Shown one piece after another: positions 32,826-41,649 of a stretch of DNA of 64,000 nucleotides (positions within the stretch are counted from its first letter, which is position 1; each line of letters starts with the position of its first letter). This DNA is from Hyphomicrobium sp. GTDB taxonomy: Bacteria; Pseudomonadota; Alphaproteobacteria; Rhizobiales; Hyphomicrobiaceae. The translations under genes and the position numbers were made by a program. The notes below the pieces were generated by a model, which was given only the letters and a program-made list of their open reading frames with translations, did no database searches and had not been told where the DNA came from. The stretch lies in NCBI GenBank assembly GCA_030148725.1, contig JASBSU010000041.1, forward strand, positions 84,928 through 148,927, read 5' to 3'.

Positions 32826-33689
32826 ATGAGGCCACCGCCGCCGCTCAGACCGTCGTTTTTCGCCCGCTGGACGAGCCGCCTCGCCGTGTTCTCGGCGGTG
32901 CTGCTCGGGACGGCGGCGTTCCTGCATCGCCTGTTCGGGTTGCCGACGCCGATTGCCGAGAACCTCGCCGCGGTTGCATTCCTGGGCGCGGGCGTTTCGC
33001 TGCTGATGGCGGTTGCTGCCACTGTCGGAATCTGGCGGACGGCGCGGCCGGGCACGGCGCGCGTGGTATTTGCGACGCTGGTCAGTCTGGCGCTGATGCT
33101 CTGGCCGCTGGTTTTCCTGCCGCAGTACGAGCGGCTGCCGAACATCAATGACGTGACGACCGATCCGGGCGATCCGCCGACGTTCGACCAGATCGCCAAG
33201 CTGCGGGCGGCCGGATCCAATCCGGTCGTCTATCCGGGGGCTGCCTTTGCGCAAAAGCAGACGGCGGCGTACCCCGACATTCGTCCGATCGAGATCGACC
33301 GGCCGGCCGACGAGGTGTTCGGCCTCGCCGCGGAGGCTGTGAAGCGGCTGAAGATGGATATCGTTCATCAGGAGCCGCCGGACCTCGAAGCCGGACGACC
33401 CGGCATCATCGAGATCGCCGATCGCACATTCATCCTCGGTCTGCAGGACGATGTCGTTATCCGCGTCGGCGGCAGCGAACAGAATGCACGCCTCGATGTG
33501 CGCTCAGCATCGCGCTACGGGGGACATGACCTCGGTCGCAATGCGGATCGCGTGCGGGTGATCTTGAGGGAAGTCGTGACCGTGATGGAATCGACGGTTC
33601 CGGGCGCACGCGCGGAGAGCGTCGAGCCGAAAGAGGTCAAAGAGGAACGGCCACGCAATCGACGTTCGAAGAATCGTCGCAGGCGATAA
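32826..33689 (+). CDS. DUF1499 family membrane protein
   Basis: From ATG 32826 the protein has 287 residues: three N-terminal hydrophobic segments (about 13-30, 40-65 and 75-95) followed by a soluble DUF1499 domain (about 110-260; PDIRPIEIDRPADEVFGLA, IEIADRTFILGLQDDVVIRV, ARLDVRSASRYGGHDLGRNA) and a basic tail. DUF1499 function is unknown. Its last 53 bp overlap the convergent MBL-fold gene. Confidence 0.85.
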   Translation: MRPPPPLRPSFFARWTSRLAVFSAVLLGTAAFLHRLFGLPTPIAENLAAVAFLGAGVSLLMAVAATVGIWRTARPGTARVVFATLVSLALMLWPLVFLPQYERLPNINDVTTDPGDPPTFDQIAKLRAAGSNPVVYPGAAFAQKQTAAYPDIRPIEIDRPADEVFGLAAEAVKRLKMDIVHQEPPDLEAGRPGIIEIADRTFILGLQDDVVIRVGGSEQNARLDVRSASRYGGHDLGRNADRVRVILREVVTVMESTVPGARAESVEPKEVKEERPRNRRSKNRRRR

Positions 33690-34539
33690 GGCCGCGCTCC
33701 GCGAGATGGTCGACGTGCGCGCGCAGCGACATGACGGCTGCTCCGATGACAGCCTTGTCGAGATCGCGATAGATGACCGGCAGCAACGCGCGGATGGTAT
33801 TTGTGCCGCCGCGGATTGCGTCGAGGATCGCCTGCTCGCGCCATCTGCGATGCAGAAGATAGGCTTTGACGGTGCGGCGAGGCTCGTTGATGACGCCGCC
33901 GTGACCCGGCAGGAATAGTCCCTCGTCACGCTGCAGCAGCACTTCGAGCGAGCGCATGTAGTCGGACATGCGGCCTTCGGGCGGCGCGACGACGGATGTG
34001 TTCCAGGCCATCACGTGGTCGCCTGAGAAGAGCGTGTCAGTGCCGGCGAGCGCGAAGCAGAGATGGTCCGGGGCGTGCCCCGGCGTGTGTAGCGCGTCGA
34101 GCCTCCAGCCATCGCCATGAATGCTGCTCGCGTCGGTAACATGCTCGTCAGCCACGAACTCATGCCCCACGAACTCGGCGTCGACATCGCCGCCGCCGTC
34201 TGCGGGAACCTCTGAGCGGCGATAGGCGTAGGTGCGCGCGCCGGTCGCCGACTTGAGGGCTGCGATGCCGTCGACGTGGTCGCGATGGGCGTGCGTCGAA
34301 ACGATGTGGGTGATGGGGCGGCCGGCCGCTGCCGCGAGAATGGCCGCAAGGTGCGCGGCGCTATCGGGGCCCGGGTCGATCACCGCGAGGCTATGTTGCC
34401 CGACGACATAGGTGTTCGTCCCCTTGAACGTGAGCGGGCCTGAATTCGGCGCAACGAGGCGCGCGACGCTCGGCGCAAGCACATCGGGCACGCCGTAAGC
34501 GAACTGCATGGTGGTGTTGAATTTCAGGGGCGAACTCAT
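33637..34539 (-). CDS. MBL-fold metallo-hydrolase
   Basis: From ATG 34539 the protein has 300 residues. The metallo-beta-lactamase core has the HxHxDH motif (THAHRDHVDG), a later metal histidine in HTPGHAPDHLCF, D in FSGDHVM and a final H in LPGHGG; a winged-helix-like C-terminal domain (about 225-290) follows. This matches the glyoxalase-II-like/LACTB2 type. The substrate is unknown; a role as ribonuclease, hydrolase or thioesterase is possible. The 3' end overlaps the DUF1499 gene tail to tail. Confidence 0.9.
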   Translation of the reverse strand: MSSPLKFNTTMQFAYGVPDVLAPSVARLVAPNSGPLTFKGTNTYVVGQHSLAVIDPGPDSAAHLAAILAAAAGRPITHIVSTHAHRDHVDGIAALKSATGARTYAYRRSEVPADGGGDVDAEFVGHEFVADEHVTDASSIHGDGWRLDALHTPGHAPDHLCFALAGTDTLFSGDHVMAWNTSVVAPPEGRMSDYMRSLEVLLQRDEGLFLPGHGGVINEPRRTVKAYLLHRRWREQAILDAIRGGTNTIRALLPVIYRDLDKAVIGAAVMSLRAHVDHLAERGLIACDDSSNVDCVAVPL

Positions 34540-34681
34540 CGGGATTAGGGGCGGCAATGCGCCAGCGTCGGTCGCGCCTAAACTAGGGTGGTGGGCGGGC
34601 GCTGACCAGCGCCTGCGGCGGCGAGGTCGAGGATTGCGGCTTCGGTTCGGCTTTCAGCGAGGCGTTCGTTGCTATGCGCAT

Positions 34682-34756
34682 TGGCTGGGGCGCCAGGATT
34701 CGAACCTGGGAATGGCGGAATCAAAATCCGCTGCCTTACCACTTGGCTACGCCCCA
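34682..34756 (-). tRNA. tRNA-Gln (anticodon TTG)
   Basis: Read on the minus strand the 75 bases fold into a cloverleaf: acceptor stem TGGGGCG / CGCCCCA, anticodon stem GCGGA / TCCGC around loop TTTTGAT with anticodon TTG, T arm with GGTTCGAATCC, discriminator G and encoded CCA. It stands alone between the MBL-fold gene and the tRNA-Pro. Confidence 0.95.
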
Positions 34757-35010
34757 TCATCCGCCTGGACATCACTCGGCTGGGCCTTTGGCGGCACCAC
34801 GTCCGGCGCGGAAGCGCCCCATATAGAGGCTGCCGTGTGGGCCGGCAATCCCGTGGCGATTGCGGTTGGGGACACTCTCGGGCGCGACGCGTGGCCTTTT
34901 GAAAAGCGTGGCTTGCGGCCTCGTCAGGTGGCCGCTATAAAGCCGCCCTCGCCGCCGGCCACTCAAGAGGTGACCCCGGCGATGTCCCTATAACGGACCG
35001 ATGAGTCGGG

Positions 35011-35087
35011 CGGAGCGTAGCGCAGCCTGGTAGCGCACTTGCTTCGGGAGCAAGGGGTCGGGAGTTCGAATCTCCCCGCTCCGACCA
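35011..35087 (+). tRNA. tRNA-Pro (anticodon CGG)
   Basis: The 77 bases form a cloverleaf with acceptor CGGAGCG / CGCTCCG, D arm with AGCCTGGTAGCGC, anticodon stem TTGC / GCAA around TTCGGGA (anticodon CGG), T arm GAGTTCGAATCTC, discriminator A and encoded CCA. Confidence 0.96.
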
Positions 35088-35239
35088 TCGGTCCCGCGGA
35101 CGTCGCGAGTCCGCCCCTGCGGCGGATCGCAAACCCCTGGCGTGCGACATGCAACCTAGTTAGGTTAACGCCACCTCCGGATAGCCGCATTGCCGGCGAA
35201 ATCGGGGGAGGCGTAACTTATTGTTGGGGGAGACTTCCA

Positions 35240-35422
35240 ATGAAGTTCCAAGTGAAGTGCGTGGCCGCTCTGGTGGCCGCGGGTCTCGCGATGGGCGCGA
35301 CCCAGGCGGTTGCCGGCGGCAAAAAGACCGAAGATCGCGACATCATCAAGCGCATCGATTCGGATCTGAAGCGCATCGACAAGGAGCTCTTCGGCTGGCT
35401 GAAGCGCGACCACAAGCGCTGA
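35240..35422 (+). CDS. Small exported peptide
   Basis: From ATG 35240 the protein has 60 residues: a signal peptide (about 1-24, ending QAVAGG) and a short charged mature part that is one amphipathic helix (EDRDIIKRIDSDLKRID then KELFGWLKR). No family is recognised. GGGGGAGA lies 8 bp upstream and an intrinsic terminator follows, so it is a monocistronic real gene. Probably periplasmic. Confidence 0.7.
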   Translation: MKFQVKCVAALVAAGLAMGATQAVAGGKKTEDRDIIKRIDSDLKRIDKELFGWLKRDHKR

Positions 35423-35446
35423 TCGCCGGATACGACTACTCGATGA

Positions 35447-35480
35447 CGCCGCGGGGTCTTCTCGACTGCCGCGGCGTTTT
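35447..35480 (+). terminator. Intrinsic terminator of the small exported peptide gene
   Basis: CGCCGCGG (35448-) pairs with CCGCGGCG (ending 35475) across a 13-base loop and is followed by TTTTG. Confidence 0.8.
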
Positions 35481-35606
35481 GCTGTGAAATTCCCCCTCGC
35501 GCTCTTGCGATGTCCTGCTCGGACACTTGCTGCGTGAGCCAGCGTCTTGGTACCAGTCGCGCCAACCGCATTCATCGAGACTGCAGCAACAGGGCTCGCG
35601 CCGTCC

Positions 35607-36644
35607 ATGTCTGACATCGCCGGAGCCTGGTCGACCGTCGGAAGCTTCGGGCCGCTGATCTGGCTCGGCTCGCTTGCTGCCTGCACGCTCCTCATCCTCG
35701 CGCTGACCCCGCTGTTGCGCGATGCGGCGCTGGCCGTTCCGACGCATCGATCGTCGCACCAGACGGCAACGCCGCAGTGGGGTGGGCTGGCGATCAGCAT
35801 CGCGACGCTCGGCGCACTGGCTGCTTCGGCGCTCGCCTTTGGAGACGGCAGCGCAGGCTCGCATGGCGTCGTCATGCTTTCGCTGGCGGCGCTAGTGCTC
35901 GTGGTGCTGGGCGGCGTCGACGACGTGCGGCCGCTCGGGGCGGGTGTGAAGCTCGCCGTTCAGTCCGTGGCGGTGGTGCTGATGCTGGCGGCGCTGCCCG
36001 ATGGATTCCGGGTGGTGCCTTGGCTGCCAGAGATGGTCGAGCGGGCGGTGCTGTTCCTCGGCGCTCTCTGGTTCGTCAATCTCGTGAACTTCATGGACGG
36101 CATCGACTGGATGATGGTGGCCGAGGTCGTGCCAATCACCGTCGGTATTGCCGTCATTGCCGCGCTCGTGCCGCTGCCGGCCGAAGCGCTGGTGCTGGCG
36201 CTGGCCTTGAACGGCGCGATGCTCGGCTTTGCGCCCTTTAACAGGCCGGTCGCGCAGCTGTTCATGGGCGATATGGGAAGCCTGTCGGTGGGGCTGCTGC
36301 TCGCCTGGCTGCTGATCCTTGTTGCCGGCAACGGGCACATCGTGTCGGCGTTGCTGCTGCCGCTGTACTTTCTCGCCGACACGGGTTTGACGCTGGCGCG
36401 TCGTGCACGGGCGGGTGAACGGCTGTGGGTGGCGCACCGCTCGCACTTCTATCAGCGTGCGCGCGACAACGGCCTGACGACCCTGCAGATCGTCGGACGC
36501 ATTGCGGCCGTCAACGCGATGCTGGCGGCCCTCGCCGCGCTGAGCGCCGTAGCGCAGTCAGCGGTATCGCACGTGCTGGCGCTGGTTGCGGGTGTGTGTC
36601 TCGTCGGCTGGCTGCTGGCTGAGTTCGCACGACCGAGACTTTGA
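35607..36644 (+). CDS. WecA/MraY-family undecaprenyl-phosphate glycosyl-1-phosphate transferase
   Basis: The 345 residues have about ten membrane helices. Family motifs are the HRSSHQTATPQWGGLAI segment, the Mg-binding VLGGVDDVRPLG, NLVNFMDGIDWM (asparagine/aspartate site) and GDMGSLSVG. The cytosolic histidine motif is in VAHRSHFYQRARD. Such enzymes attach a sugar phosphate to undecaprenyl phosphate to start surface polysaccharide synthesis. TTG 35547 is an alternative start. A SIS isomerase and a UDP-sugar epimerase lie within 4 kb and may serve the same pathway (inference). Confidence 0.9.
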   Translation: MSDIAGAWSTVGSFGPLIWLGSLAACTLLILALTPLLRDAALAVPTHRSSHQTATPQWGGLAISIATLGALAASALAFGDGSAGSHGVVMLSLAALVLVVLGGVDDVRPLGAGVKLAVQSVAVVLMLAALPDGFRVVPWLPEMVERAVLFLGALWFVNLVNFMDGIDWMMVAEVVPITVGIAVIAALVPLPAEALVLALALNGAMLGFAPFNRPVAQLFMGDMGSLSVGLLLAWLLILVAGNGHIVSALLLPLYFLADTGLTLARRARAGERLWVAHRSHFYQRARDNGLTTLQIVGRIAAVNAMLAALAALSAVAQSAVSHVLALVAGVCLVGWLLAEFARPRL

Positions 36645-36673
36645 CGGGTTGAAACCGTCGAGGGTGAGCCGGT

Positions 36674-37102
36674 TCAGTGCTTGATGGAGGCCGTCTCGAC
36701 GGATGACGGTCCGCAGCCCTTGCGCTGCAGGCTCTCATTCAACGCCGCGGATTCGGCCTTGGCCTCGTTGTATTCCGCGAGCGCTGGGACGCCCTGGTTC
36801 TCGGAGCCGACGAGCCGACCCCAGGCGTCCGAAACGGTCTGGGGCAGCTCCTGCATCTGCTTGACGGCCTTCGAAGGGAGCTGCTCCAGCTGCTCCTGCA
36901 GCCCCACCTGCCGGGCCTGCAATTCACGGCAGCCGAGGCTTTGCTGCTCTGCGGTGAGGACGTAGCTGCCGTCCTTCTGGTAGCCGGCGCGGGGGAGCCC
37001 GTTCAGATCAGCCATGGTCGAGCAGCCGCCAACGCTGGCGGCAAGCAGCGCAAAAAGAGCCGCCTTCCCCACAGCGCGATAAGGTTGCCAAGTCACCCGC
37101 AT
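36674..37102 (-). CDS. Predicted lipoprotein
   Basis: The 142 residues have a lipoprotein signal with basic residues, a hydrophobic stretch (AALFALLAASV) and lipobox VGGC, giving lipidated C27. The mature part (28-142) is Gln/Glu-rich and helical with two further cysteines. The family is not recognised. Predicted to be anchored in the envelope. Convergent with the glycosyl-phosphate transferase gene. Confidence 0.75.
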   Translation of the reverse strand: MRVTWQPYRAVGKAALFALLAASVGGCSTMADLNGLPRAGYQKDGSYVLTAEQQSLGCRELQARQVGLQEQLEQLPSKAVKQMQELPQTVSDAWGRLVGSENQGVPALAEYNEAKAESAALNESLQRKGCGPSSVETASIKH

Positions 37103-37240
37103 GAATAACGAATCCCCGCCTTTGACGGGAATCTATGCACACCAGGGCGTGTGGACCACCTGTGGAGGAACATATTCCGCGAATGTGTTTCTGCGGCCAC
37201 GTTGCGCTGCAGTATGCCGTAAGGCGCAGCGATTGCCGAT

Positions 37241-38650
37241 TTAGTGGCCGTGCATGGCGCGCTGATGGCTCTCGGGGGAGGACACCATGCCGCGCTCCTG
37301 CAACACTGCGACAACGCGCTGGGCAAGCTCGGCGGCCGAGGCGGTCGTCGTGTCGAGGACCAGATCCGGCTGCTCGGGCGCCTCGTAGGGCGAATCAATG
37401 CCGGTGAAATTCGGCAGGTGACCGGCTCGGCATTTGGCGTATAGGCCTTTCGGGTCGCGCTGCTCGCATACAGCGAGCGGCGCCGTCACGTGGACCTCGA
37501 TGAATTCGTCCGCGCCCACCAATGCACGGACCGATTCGCGCTCGGCGCGAAATGGCGAGATGAATGAGCACAGCACGATCATGCCGGCGTCAACGAACAG
37601 GCGCGCGACCTCCCCGACGCGGCGGATGTTCTCAACGCGGTCGGCGGCGGTGAAGCCGAGGTCCTTGTTGAGGCCGTGCCGCATGTTGTCGCCGTCGAGC
37701 AGGTAAGTGTGGCGTCCGTGCAGGGCGAGCCATCCTTCGACGAGGTTGGCAATGGTGGACTTGCCGGAGCCGGACAGCCCGGTGAACCAGATGATGCAGG
37801 GGCGCTGCTCCTTGGCGGCGGCGCGCAGTTCCTTGGTGACGGCGAACGGCTGCCAATGCACGTTGACGCCGCGGCGGAGCGCGAACTCCAAGGAGCCGGC
37901 CGCGACCAGTTCGTCCGTCTGCAGGTCGCTCAGGGTGAAACGCGCGGCGGTCGTGCCGGCTGCTGATTCGCCGAGCCTCACGGGGATGTCGGTCGCGATG
38001 GTGCAGGCGCCAATCTGGCCGCGAGCCAGAGTGCGTGAGGGCACACGGCGCAAGCTGTCGATGTCGAGGCGGTACTTGAGCGCCGTCAGGGTGGCTGTCA
38101 GGTCGTGGCCGTCAATGCGCAGTCGATACTCGCGGCCGGGAAGCAAGTCCTGCGAGGAGACACAGGCGATATGGGCAGCAAATTGCCCGCTTTCCTGCGG
38201 CTCTGCGGCGTCAACGACGCTGGCAGGTCCCGTGTCGAGCGCGGCGAGATGCGCGCGCAGTTGAGCCATGCCGTCGGCTTCCGCCGTGACGGGTAGCGCA
38301 ACGGCGCTTTCCATCTCCAGCTTGCTGGAAAAATCAGCGAGCGCATCCTGGATGTGCTCAAGAGCGGCGGAATGCAGGGCGTTGAGCTTGGAAACCAGGA
38401 GCACCGCGTGGCGGGCGCCGGCCATGCGCGAGACCGCCAGGGCTTCGCGAACGTCCGGCGTCAGTCCTGTTGAGGAATCGACGGCAACGATCACCGCGTC
38501 GGGATAGGTCGAAAGGTCGCCTTCCGACAGTGCCAGGGAAGCGAACGTGGATCGCAACCTACCAAGGATGGCCGGATCGCCAGTCGTGTCGGTCAGGCAA
38601 ACTTTCAGCCCGGCATTGGCGTGAGCATCGTCGGCGCTGGCTTCCTGCAT
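37241..38650 (-). CDS. APS kinase (CysC) fused to a truncated CysN-like GTPase
   Basis: The 469 residues have three parts. Residues 14-140 match only the second half of a CysN G domain ([33 protein letters not shown]); the P-loop and switch I are missing and the NKxD motif reads SKLN. Residues 155-275 match the CysN beta-barrels ([18 protein letters not shown], then [15 protein letters not shown]). Residues 283-460 are a complete APS kinase with P-loop GLSGSGKST at 291-299, [15 protein letters not shown] and RAERESVR. It likely makes PAPS or phosphorylates a related nucleotide, but cannot act as a normal GTP-driven sulfurylase subunit. It follows a SIS-domain gene by 49 bp. Confidence 0.88.
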   Translation of the reverse strand: MQEASADDAHANAGLKVCLTDTTGDPAILGRLRSTFASLALSEGDLSTYPDAVIVAVDSSTGLTPDVREALAVSRMAGARHAVLLVSKLNALHSAALEHIQDALADFSSKLEMESAVALPVTAEADGMAQLRAHLAALDTGPASVVDAAEPQESGQFAAHIACVSSQDLLPGREYRLRIDGHDLTATLTALKYRLDIDSLRRVPSRTLARGQIGACTIATDIPVRLGESAAGTTAARFTLSDLQTDELVAAGSLEFALRRGVNVHWQPFAVTKELRAAAKEQRPCIIWFTGLSGSGKSTIANLVEGWLALHGRHTYLLDGDNMRHGLNKDLGFTAADRVENIRRVGEVARLFVDAGMIVLCSFISPFRAERESVRALVGADEFIEVHVTAPLAVCEQRDPKGLYAKCRAGHLPNFTGIDSPYEAPEQPDLVLDTTTASAAELAQRVVAVLQERGMVSSPESHQRAMHGH

Positions 38651-38699
38651 CCGTTGGATTTCCCCTCGGAGTAGCTGTCAGCTCCCCGAGAGCGCCAAG

Positions 38700-39308
38700 C
38701 TAGGCCGAGCGGCGCGGGAAGACGTAGATGTCGAGTATGGCCTGGATCAGTGCGTGATGTGCAACCTCAACGAAGCCATATTGGTTGGAATTAACATAGA
38801 AATTCACATCACCGCGTCCGCGCAACAGGTTGTCAGGTTGAAAACCGCTGAATGTTGCAATTTTCATCCCATTGGTGCGCGCGATCTCCACCGCCTTGAG
38901 GATGTTGACCGACTGGCCGGAACTCGAGATGGCAATCAGCAGATCGCCCTTGAGCCCCTGCAGCTTCAACTGCTCGGAGAAAACGTTCGTGTAGCCAAGA
39001 TCGTTGCTAAGGCAGGTCAGCGCGGCAGGATCGTTCAGGGAAAGGGCTCGGATCCCACCGTTTTTCAGGAACTCGATGGCGTGGTGGCTGGCGATGGCGG
39101 CGCTGCCGCCGTTGCCGATCAGTACGACCTTGTTGCCGGCTGCGTGTGTCGCGCGTGCGGTGTCCGCCACCCATTCGAAACCGGCAGAGCTCGTCAACGG
39201 GCGGCCTTCGTGGTCGCTCACCCTGACTGTACTCAGTGCCTGGCCGAGCTCATCGAAATAGGACGTGATGGGATCGGCGGGCTTTGCTTCGACAACACCC
39301 TTCAGCAC
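38700..39308 (-). CDS. SIS-domain sugar isomerase, GmhA-like
   Basis: GTG 39308 with GGAGGG 8 bp upstream gives 202 residues. An N-terminal helical segment precedes a SIS domain (about 30-195) with VVLIGNGGSAAIASHHAIEF, AISSSGQSVNILKAVE and NSNQYGFVEVAHHALIQAI, the phosphoheptose-isomerase pattern. GmhA converts sedoheptulose-7-phosphate to heptose phosphate for LPS or other surface glycans. It precedes the CysN/CysC fusion in a probable operon, which suggests synthesis of a modified glycan. A GTG at 39398 is an alternative start. Confidence 0.88.
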   Translation of the reverse strand: MLKGVVEAKPADPITSYFDELGQALSTVRVSDHEGRPLTSSAGFEWVADTARATHAAGNKVVLIGNGGSAAIASHHAIEFLKNGGIRALSLNDPAALTCLSNDLGYTNVFSEQLKLQGLKGDLLIAISSSGQSVNILKAVEIARTNGMKIATFSGFQPDNLLRGRGDVNFYVNSNQYGFVEVAHHALIQAILDIYVFPRRSA

Positions 39309-39729
39309 GCTTCTAGCCCTCCAGGACCAAATATGTGACGCGGTTTGTGCGCGATTGCCGCCGTAGATCACTTGCCGCGGGATACGCTCGGCGCGCACGT
39401 TGCGATGTGAGGTAGATCAAAGGCTGGCAGGATTCGCCGTTCGAAACATCCACGAGTGGCGGCAACCCTCTTGGAAAATTGAGGCCAAGATTTGGGTGTC
39501 GGCCGGCTTCGCTATTCAGCGAGGTGCGCAAAGTGTCGCCATTCCTAACCGACATTCGCTCAAGGCCCGTGGCAGACATCAACACAACGCTCGCTTGACA
39601 CCAAATACTGTATCACTTAGCCGCGCCTGACGATATGCCGGCGGCATCAGGACGCGACTTGAAAGAACAGGCTCCGCACGCGTCGCCGTCTGAGTGGGGC
39701 TCTGTGAGCGAACGTATGGGATATGCCAC
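39309..39729. other. Intergenic region of 421 bp
   Basis: The region lies between the divergent SIS and epimerase genes and should contain both promoters. Composition is less GC-rich than the flanks. No ORF with protein-like composition, no RNA gene and no strong hairpin was found. Confidence 0.6.
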
Positions 39730-40737
39730 ATGCGCATCCTGGTGACCGGTGCGGCCGGGTTCATCGGTTACCACACTGCTAAGGCGCTCATCGAGTGCGG
39801 GCATGAGGTTATCGGTATCGATAATCTCAATACATATTACGATGTTCGACTAAAGGAGGACCGGCTGGCGCAGTTGCGGGGCGCGCCGGGTTTCTCGTTC
39901 CATAAGTTGGACTTGGCCGACCGCGCCGGTGTGGAGAAGCTGTTCGCAGGGACGCGCCCGAGGCGGGTCATTCATCTCGCGGCGCAAGCCGGCGTGCGCT
40001 ACGGCATGGACCACCCCCACACCTACGTCGACTCGAACATCGTCGGAACGCTGCATGTGCTGGAAGGGTGCCGGCATCATGATGTCGAGCACCTGGTGTT
40101 TGCGTCGTCGAGCTCGGTCTACGGCGCGAATACGGCAATGCCGTTCAGTGTGCATCAGAACGTCGATCACCCACTCAGCATTTACGCTGCCTCCAAGAAG
40201 GCCAACGAGCTGATGGCGCACACCTATGCGCATCTCTATCGGCTGCCCGTCACGGGCTTGCGCTTCTTCACGGTGTACGGACCATGGGGGCGGCCGGACA
40301 TGGCGCTCTTCAAGTTCACCAAGAGCATCCTTGCGGGTGAGCCGATCGACGTCTTCAACAACGGGCATCACGCGCGCGACTTCACCTACATCGACGACGT
40401 CGTCGAAGGTGTGCTGCGAACCGCGGATCGTATTCCGGGACCCAATCCAGCATGGAGCGGGGCCGAGCCCGACCCGGCGACATCATCCGCGCCATACCGA
40501 ATTTACAACATCGGAAATCACAGCCCGGTCCAGCTGATGGATTTCATCGGTCGTCTGGAGCAGGCGCTGGGCCGCGAGGCGAAGAAGAACTTCCTGCCGA
40601 TGCAGCCGGGAGATGTTCCGGCCACGTTCGCGGATGTCGACGATCTCATTGCCGATGTCGGGTTTGCGCCGGCGACGCCGCTGCAGGAGGGCATAGGCCG
40701 TTTCGTCAAATGGTACCGCGGCTATTACGGCGTCTGA
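39730..40737 (+). CDS. NAD-dependent epimerase, UDP-glucuronate 4-epimerase type
   Basis: The 335 residues are an extended [12 protein letters not shown] cofactor motif at 7-15, D in [16 protein letters not shown], catalytic S in SSSSVYG, Y/K in [10 protein letters not shown], then [15 protein letters not shown]. The [13 protein letters not shown] and [14 protein letters not shown] stretches typify UDP-glucuronate 4-epimerases, which supply UDP-galacturonate for LPS or capsule. It is divergent from the SIS/APS-kinase operon. A related 4-epimerase specificity cannot be excluded. Confidence 0.9.
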   Translation: MRILVTGAAGFIGYHTAKALIECGHEVIGIDNLNTYYDVRLKEDRLAQLRGAPGFSFHKLDLADRAGVEKLFAGTRPRRVIHLAAQAGVRYGMDHPHTYVDSNIVGTLHVLEGCRHHDVEHLVFASSSSVYGANTAMPFSVHQNVDHPLSIYAASKKANELMAHTYAHLYRLPVTGLRFFTVYGPWGRPDMALFKFTKSILAGEPIDVFNNGHHARDFTYIDDVVEGVLRTADRIPGPNPAWSGAEPDPATSSAPYRIYNIGNHSPVQLMDFIGRLEQALGREAKKNFLPMQPGDVPATFADVDDLIADVGFAPATPLQEGIGRFVKWYRGYYGV

Positions 40738-40768
40738 GCGGCGCAGGTCGCATTCACCCGCGCGGGTA

Positions 40769-40999
40769 TCAGGCGCGATCCTTCAGGCCTTTGACGTGAT
40801 CGGCGCAATGAGCGCAGCAGAAGATGTTCCCGTCGCCGCTCTCGACACCATGGCCGATGACGCGGCAACCGCAGTGCGCGCAGACAGGCGCCAGTGCTGT
40901 GATGGCGCATTCAAAGCTGTCGAACGTCATCGTTTTTCCGGCCTTGGTCACGTCGAAGGTCTTGTCGTAGTCATTGCCGCAGGTGTCGCAGACAGGCAT
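40769..40999 (-). CDS. Small cysteine-rich zinc-ribbon protein
   Basis: The 76 residues carry three CxxC pairs: CDTCGNDYDKTF at the N-terminus, CAHCGCRVIGHG in the middle and CCAHCADH near the C-terminus, a pattern for one or two zinc ribbons. The opening MPVCDTCGNDYDK recurs in small uncharacterised proteins of soil bacteria. It lies 13 bp downstream of a 49-residue membrane protein gene that is preceded by an EcfG promoter, so it is probably stress-induced. Confidence 0.8.
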   Translation of the reverse strand: MPVCDTCGNDYDKTFDVTKAGKTMTFDSFECAITALAPVCAHCGCRVIGHGVESGDGNIFCCAHCADHVKGLKDRA

Positions 41000-41012
41000 T
41001 GGGCTCTCCTCT

Positions 41013-41162
41013 TCAGCGGATGAAAAGCGCGACGAGGCCGAGCAGCAGCATACCCGCCAAGCCGCCGATGAAGATGACGCGCTGGGTGGTGGTTTTCAGG
41101 ATGATGTCGCCCTGGCGCGCTTTGACCGCCGGGTAACCCTGATCGGACTTGTTATCGGACAC
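41013..41162 (-). CDS. 49-residue single-helix membrane protein of the stress regulon
   Basis: GTG 41162 has GAGGAG 8 bp upstream. The protein has a polar N-terminus (SDNKSDQGYPAVKARQGDI) and one C-terminal helix (about 28-48). The function is unknown. An exact EcfG promoter at 41198-41222 places transcription start about 28 bp upstream. The zinc-ribbon gene follows within 13 bp, forming a two-gene stress unit. Confidence 0.75.
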   Translation of the reverse strand: MSDNKSDQGYPAVKARQGDIILKTTTQRVIFIGGLAGMLLLGLVALFIR

Positions 41163-41197
41163 GATCGGTGCTCCTCGAAATCGGCGCATTCGAGGGC

Positions 41198-41222
41198 AAC
41201 GCAAGGTGGGTTTGTCAGTTCC
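41198..41222 (-). promoter_or_regulatory. EcfG-type promoter for the 41162/40999 gene pair
   Basis: On the minus strand GGAAC (41222-41218), a 16-bp spacer and CGTT (41201-41198). Exact match to the EcfG signature, 22 kb away from the main stress island. Confidence 0.75.
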
Positions 41223-41235
41223 GTGGATTGGGCAG

Positions 41236-41649
41236 CTAGTTGCGCGTCAGCTTGCCGAGAAGTTCACCCTTGGGAAAGCCGGCGGTGCGGATGACGATCC
41301 CCCATTCTCCTGCGGCGAGGCTCGCGCCCTGGGTTGCTGCGAGAATGGCGGTCCCTTCGAACGGGCTGTCGATGTCGCGGATGCGGACCATGCCTCCACC
41401 CGCGCCGAGGTTGAAGAAAGCGGCAGACGTCGCGTAGGTGGCGATGCCGCCGTAGGTGCCTCTCCAGGTCAGCTTGTTGCTGTCGGTGTCGTATTGAACC
41501 GTGACGCTGCCCGATGCGGTGCTCGTTGCGCCTGGTGCCGGTTTCAAATCGGCCTTCAGGCTGATGACCTCGGCGGATGCCGGAGCGGCGAGGGCGACGA
41601 GCGCCAGGGCAGCCGCGGCGATGGTCGAACGAAAAGACGTGAGGCGCAT
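41236..41649 (-). CDS. Exported CHRD-domain protein
   Basis: From ATG 41649 the protein has 137 residues: a signal peptide (about 1-26, ending PASAEV) and a CHRD domain (about 27-137) with SGSVTVQYDTDSNKLTWRG, AAFFNLG, then GEWGIVIRTAGFPKGELLG. CHRD domains are periplasmic or secreted beta-structures of unknown activity. It is the only gene of its kind here, upstream of the EcfG-driven pair but without its own EcfG site. Confidence 0.85.
   Translation of the reverse strand: MRLTSFRSTIAAAALALVALAAPASAEVISLKADLKPAPGATSTASGSVTVQYDTDSNKLTWRGTYGGIATYATSAAFFNLGAGGGMVRIRDIDSPFEGTAILAATQGASLAAGEWGIVIRTAGFPKGELLGKLTRN

Noticed and set aside
34682..35087. tRNA-Gln/tRNA-Pro as possible integration site
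   Set aside because: No integrase, no flanking duplicated tRNA end and no foreign-looking gene block was seen.
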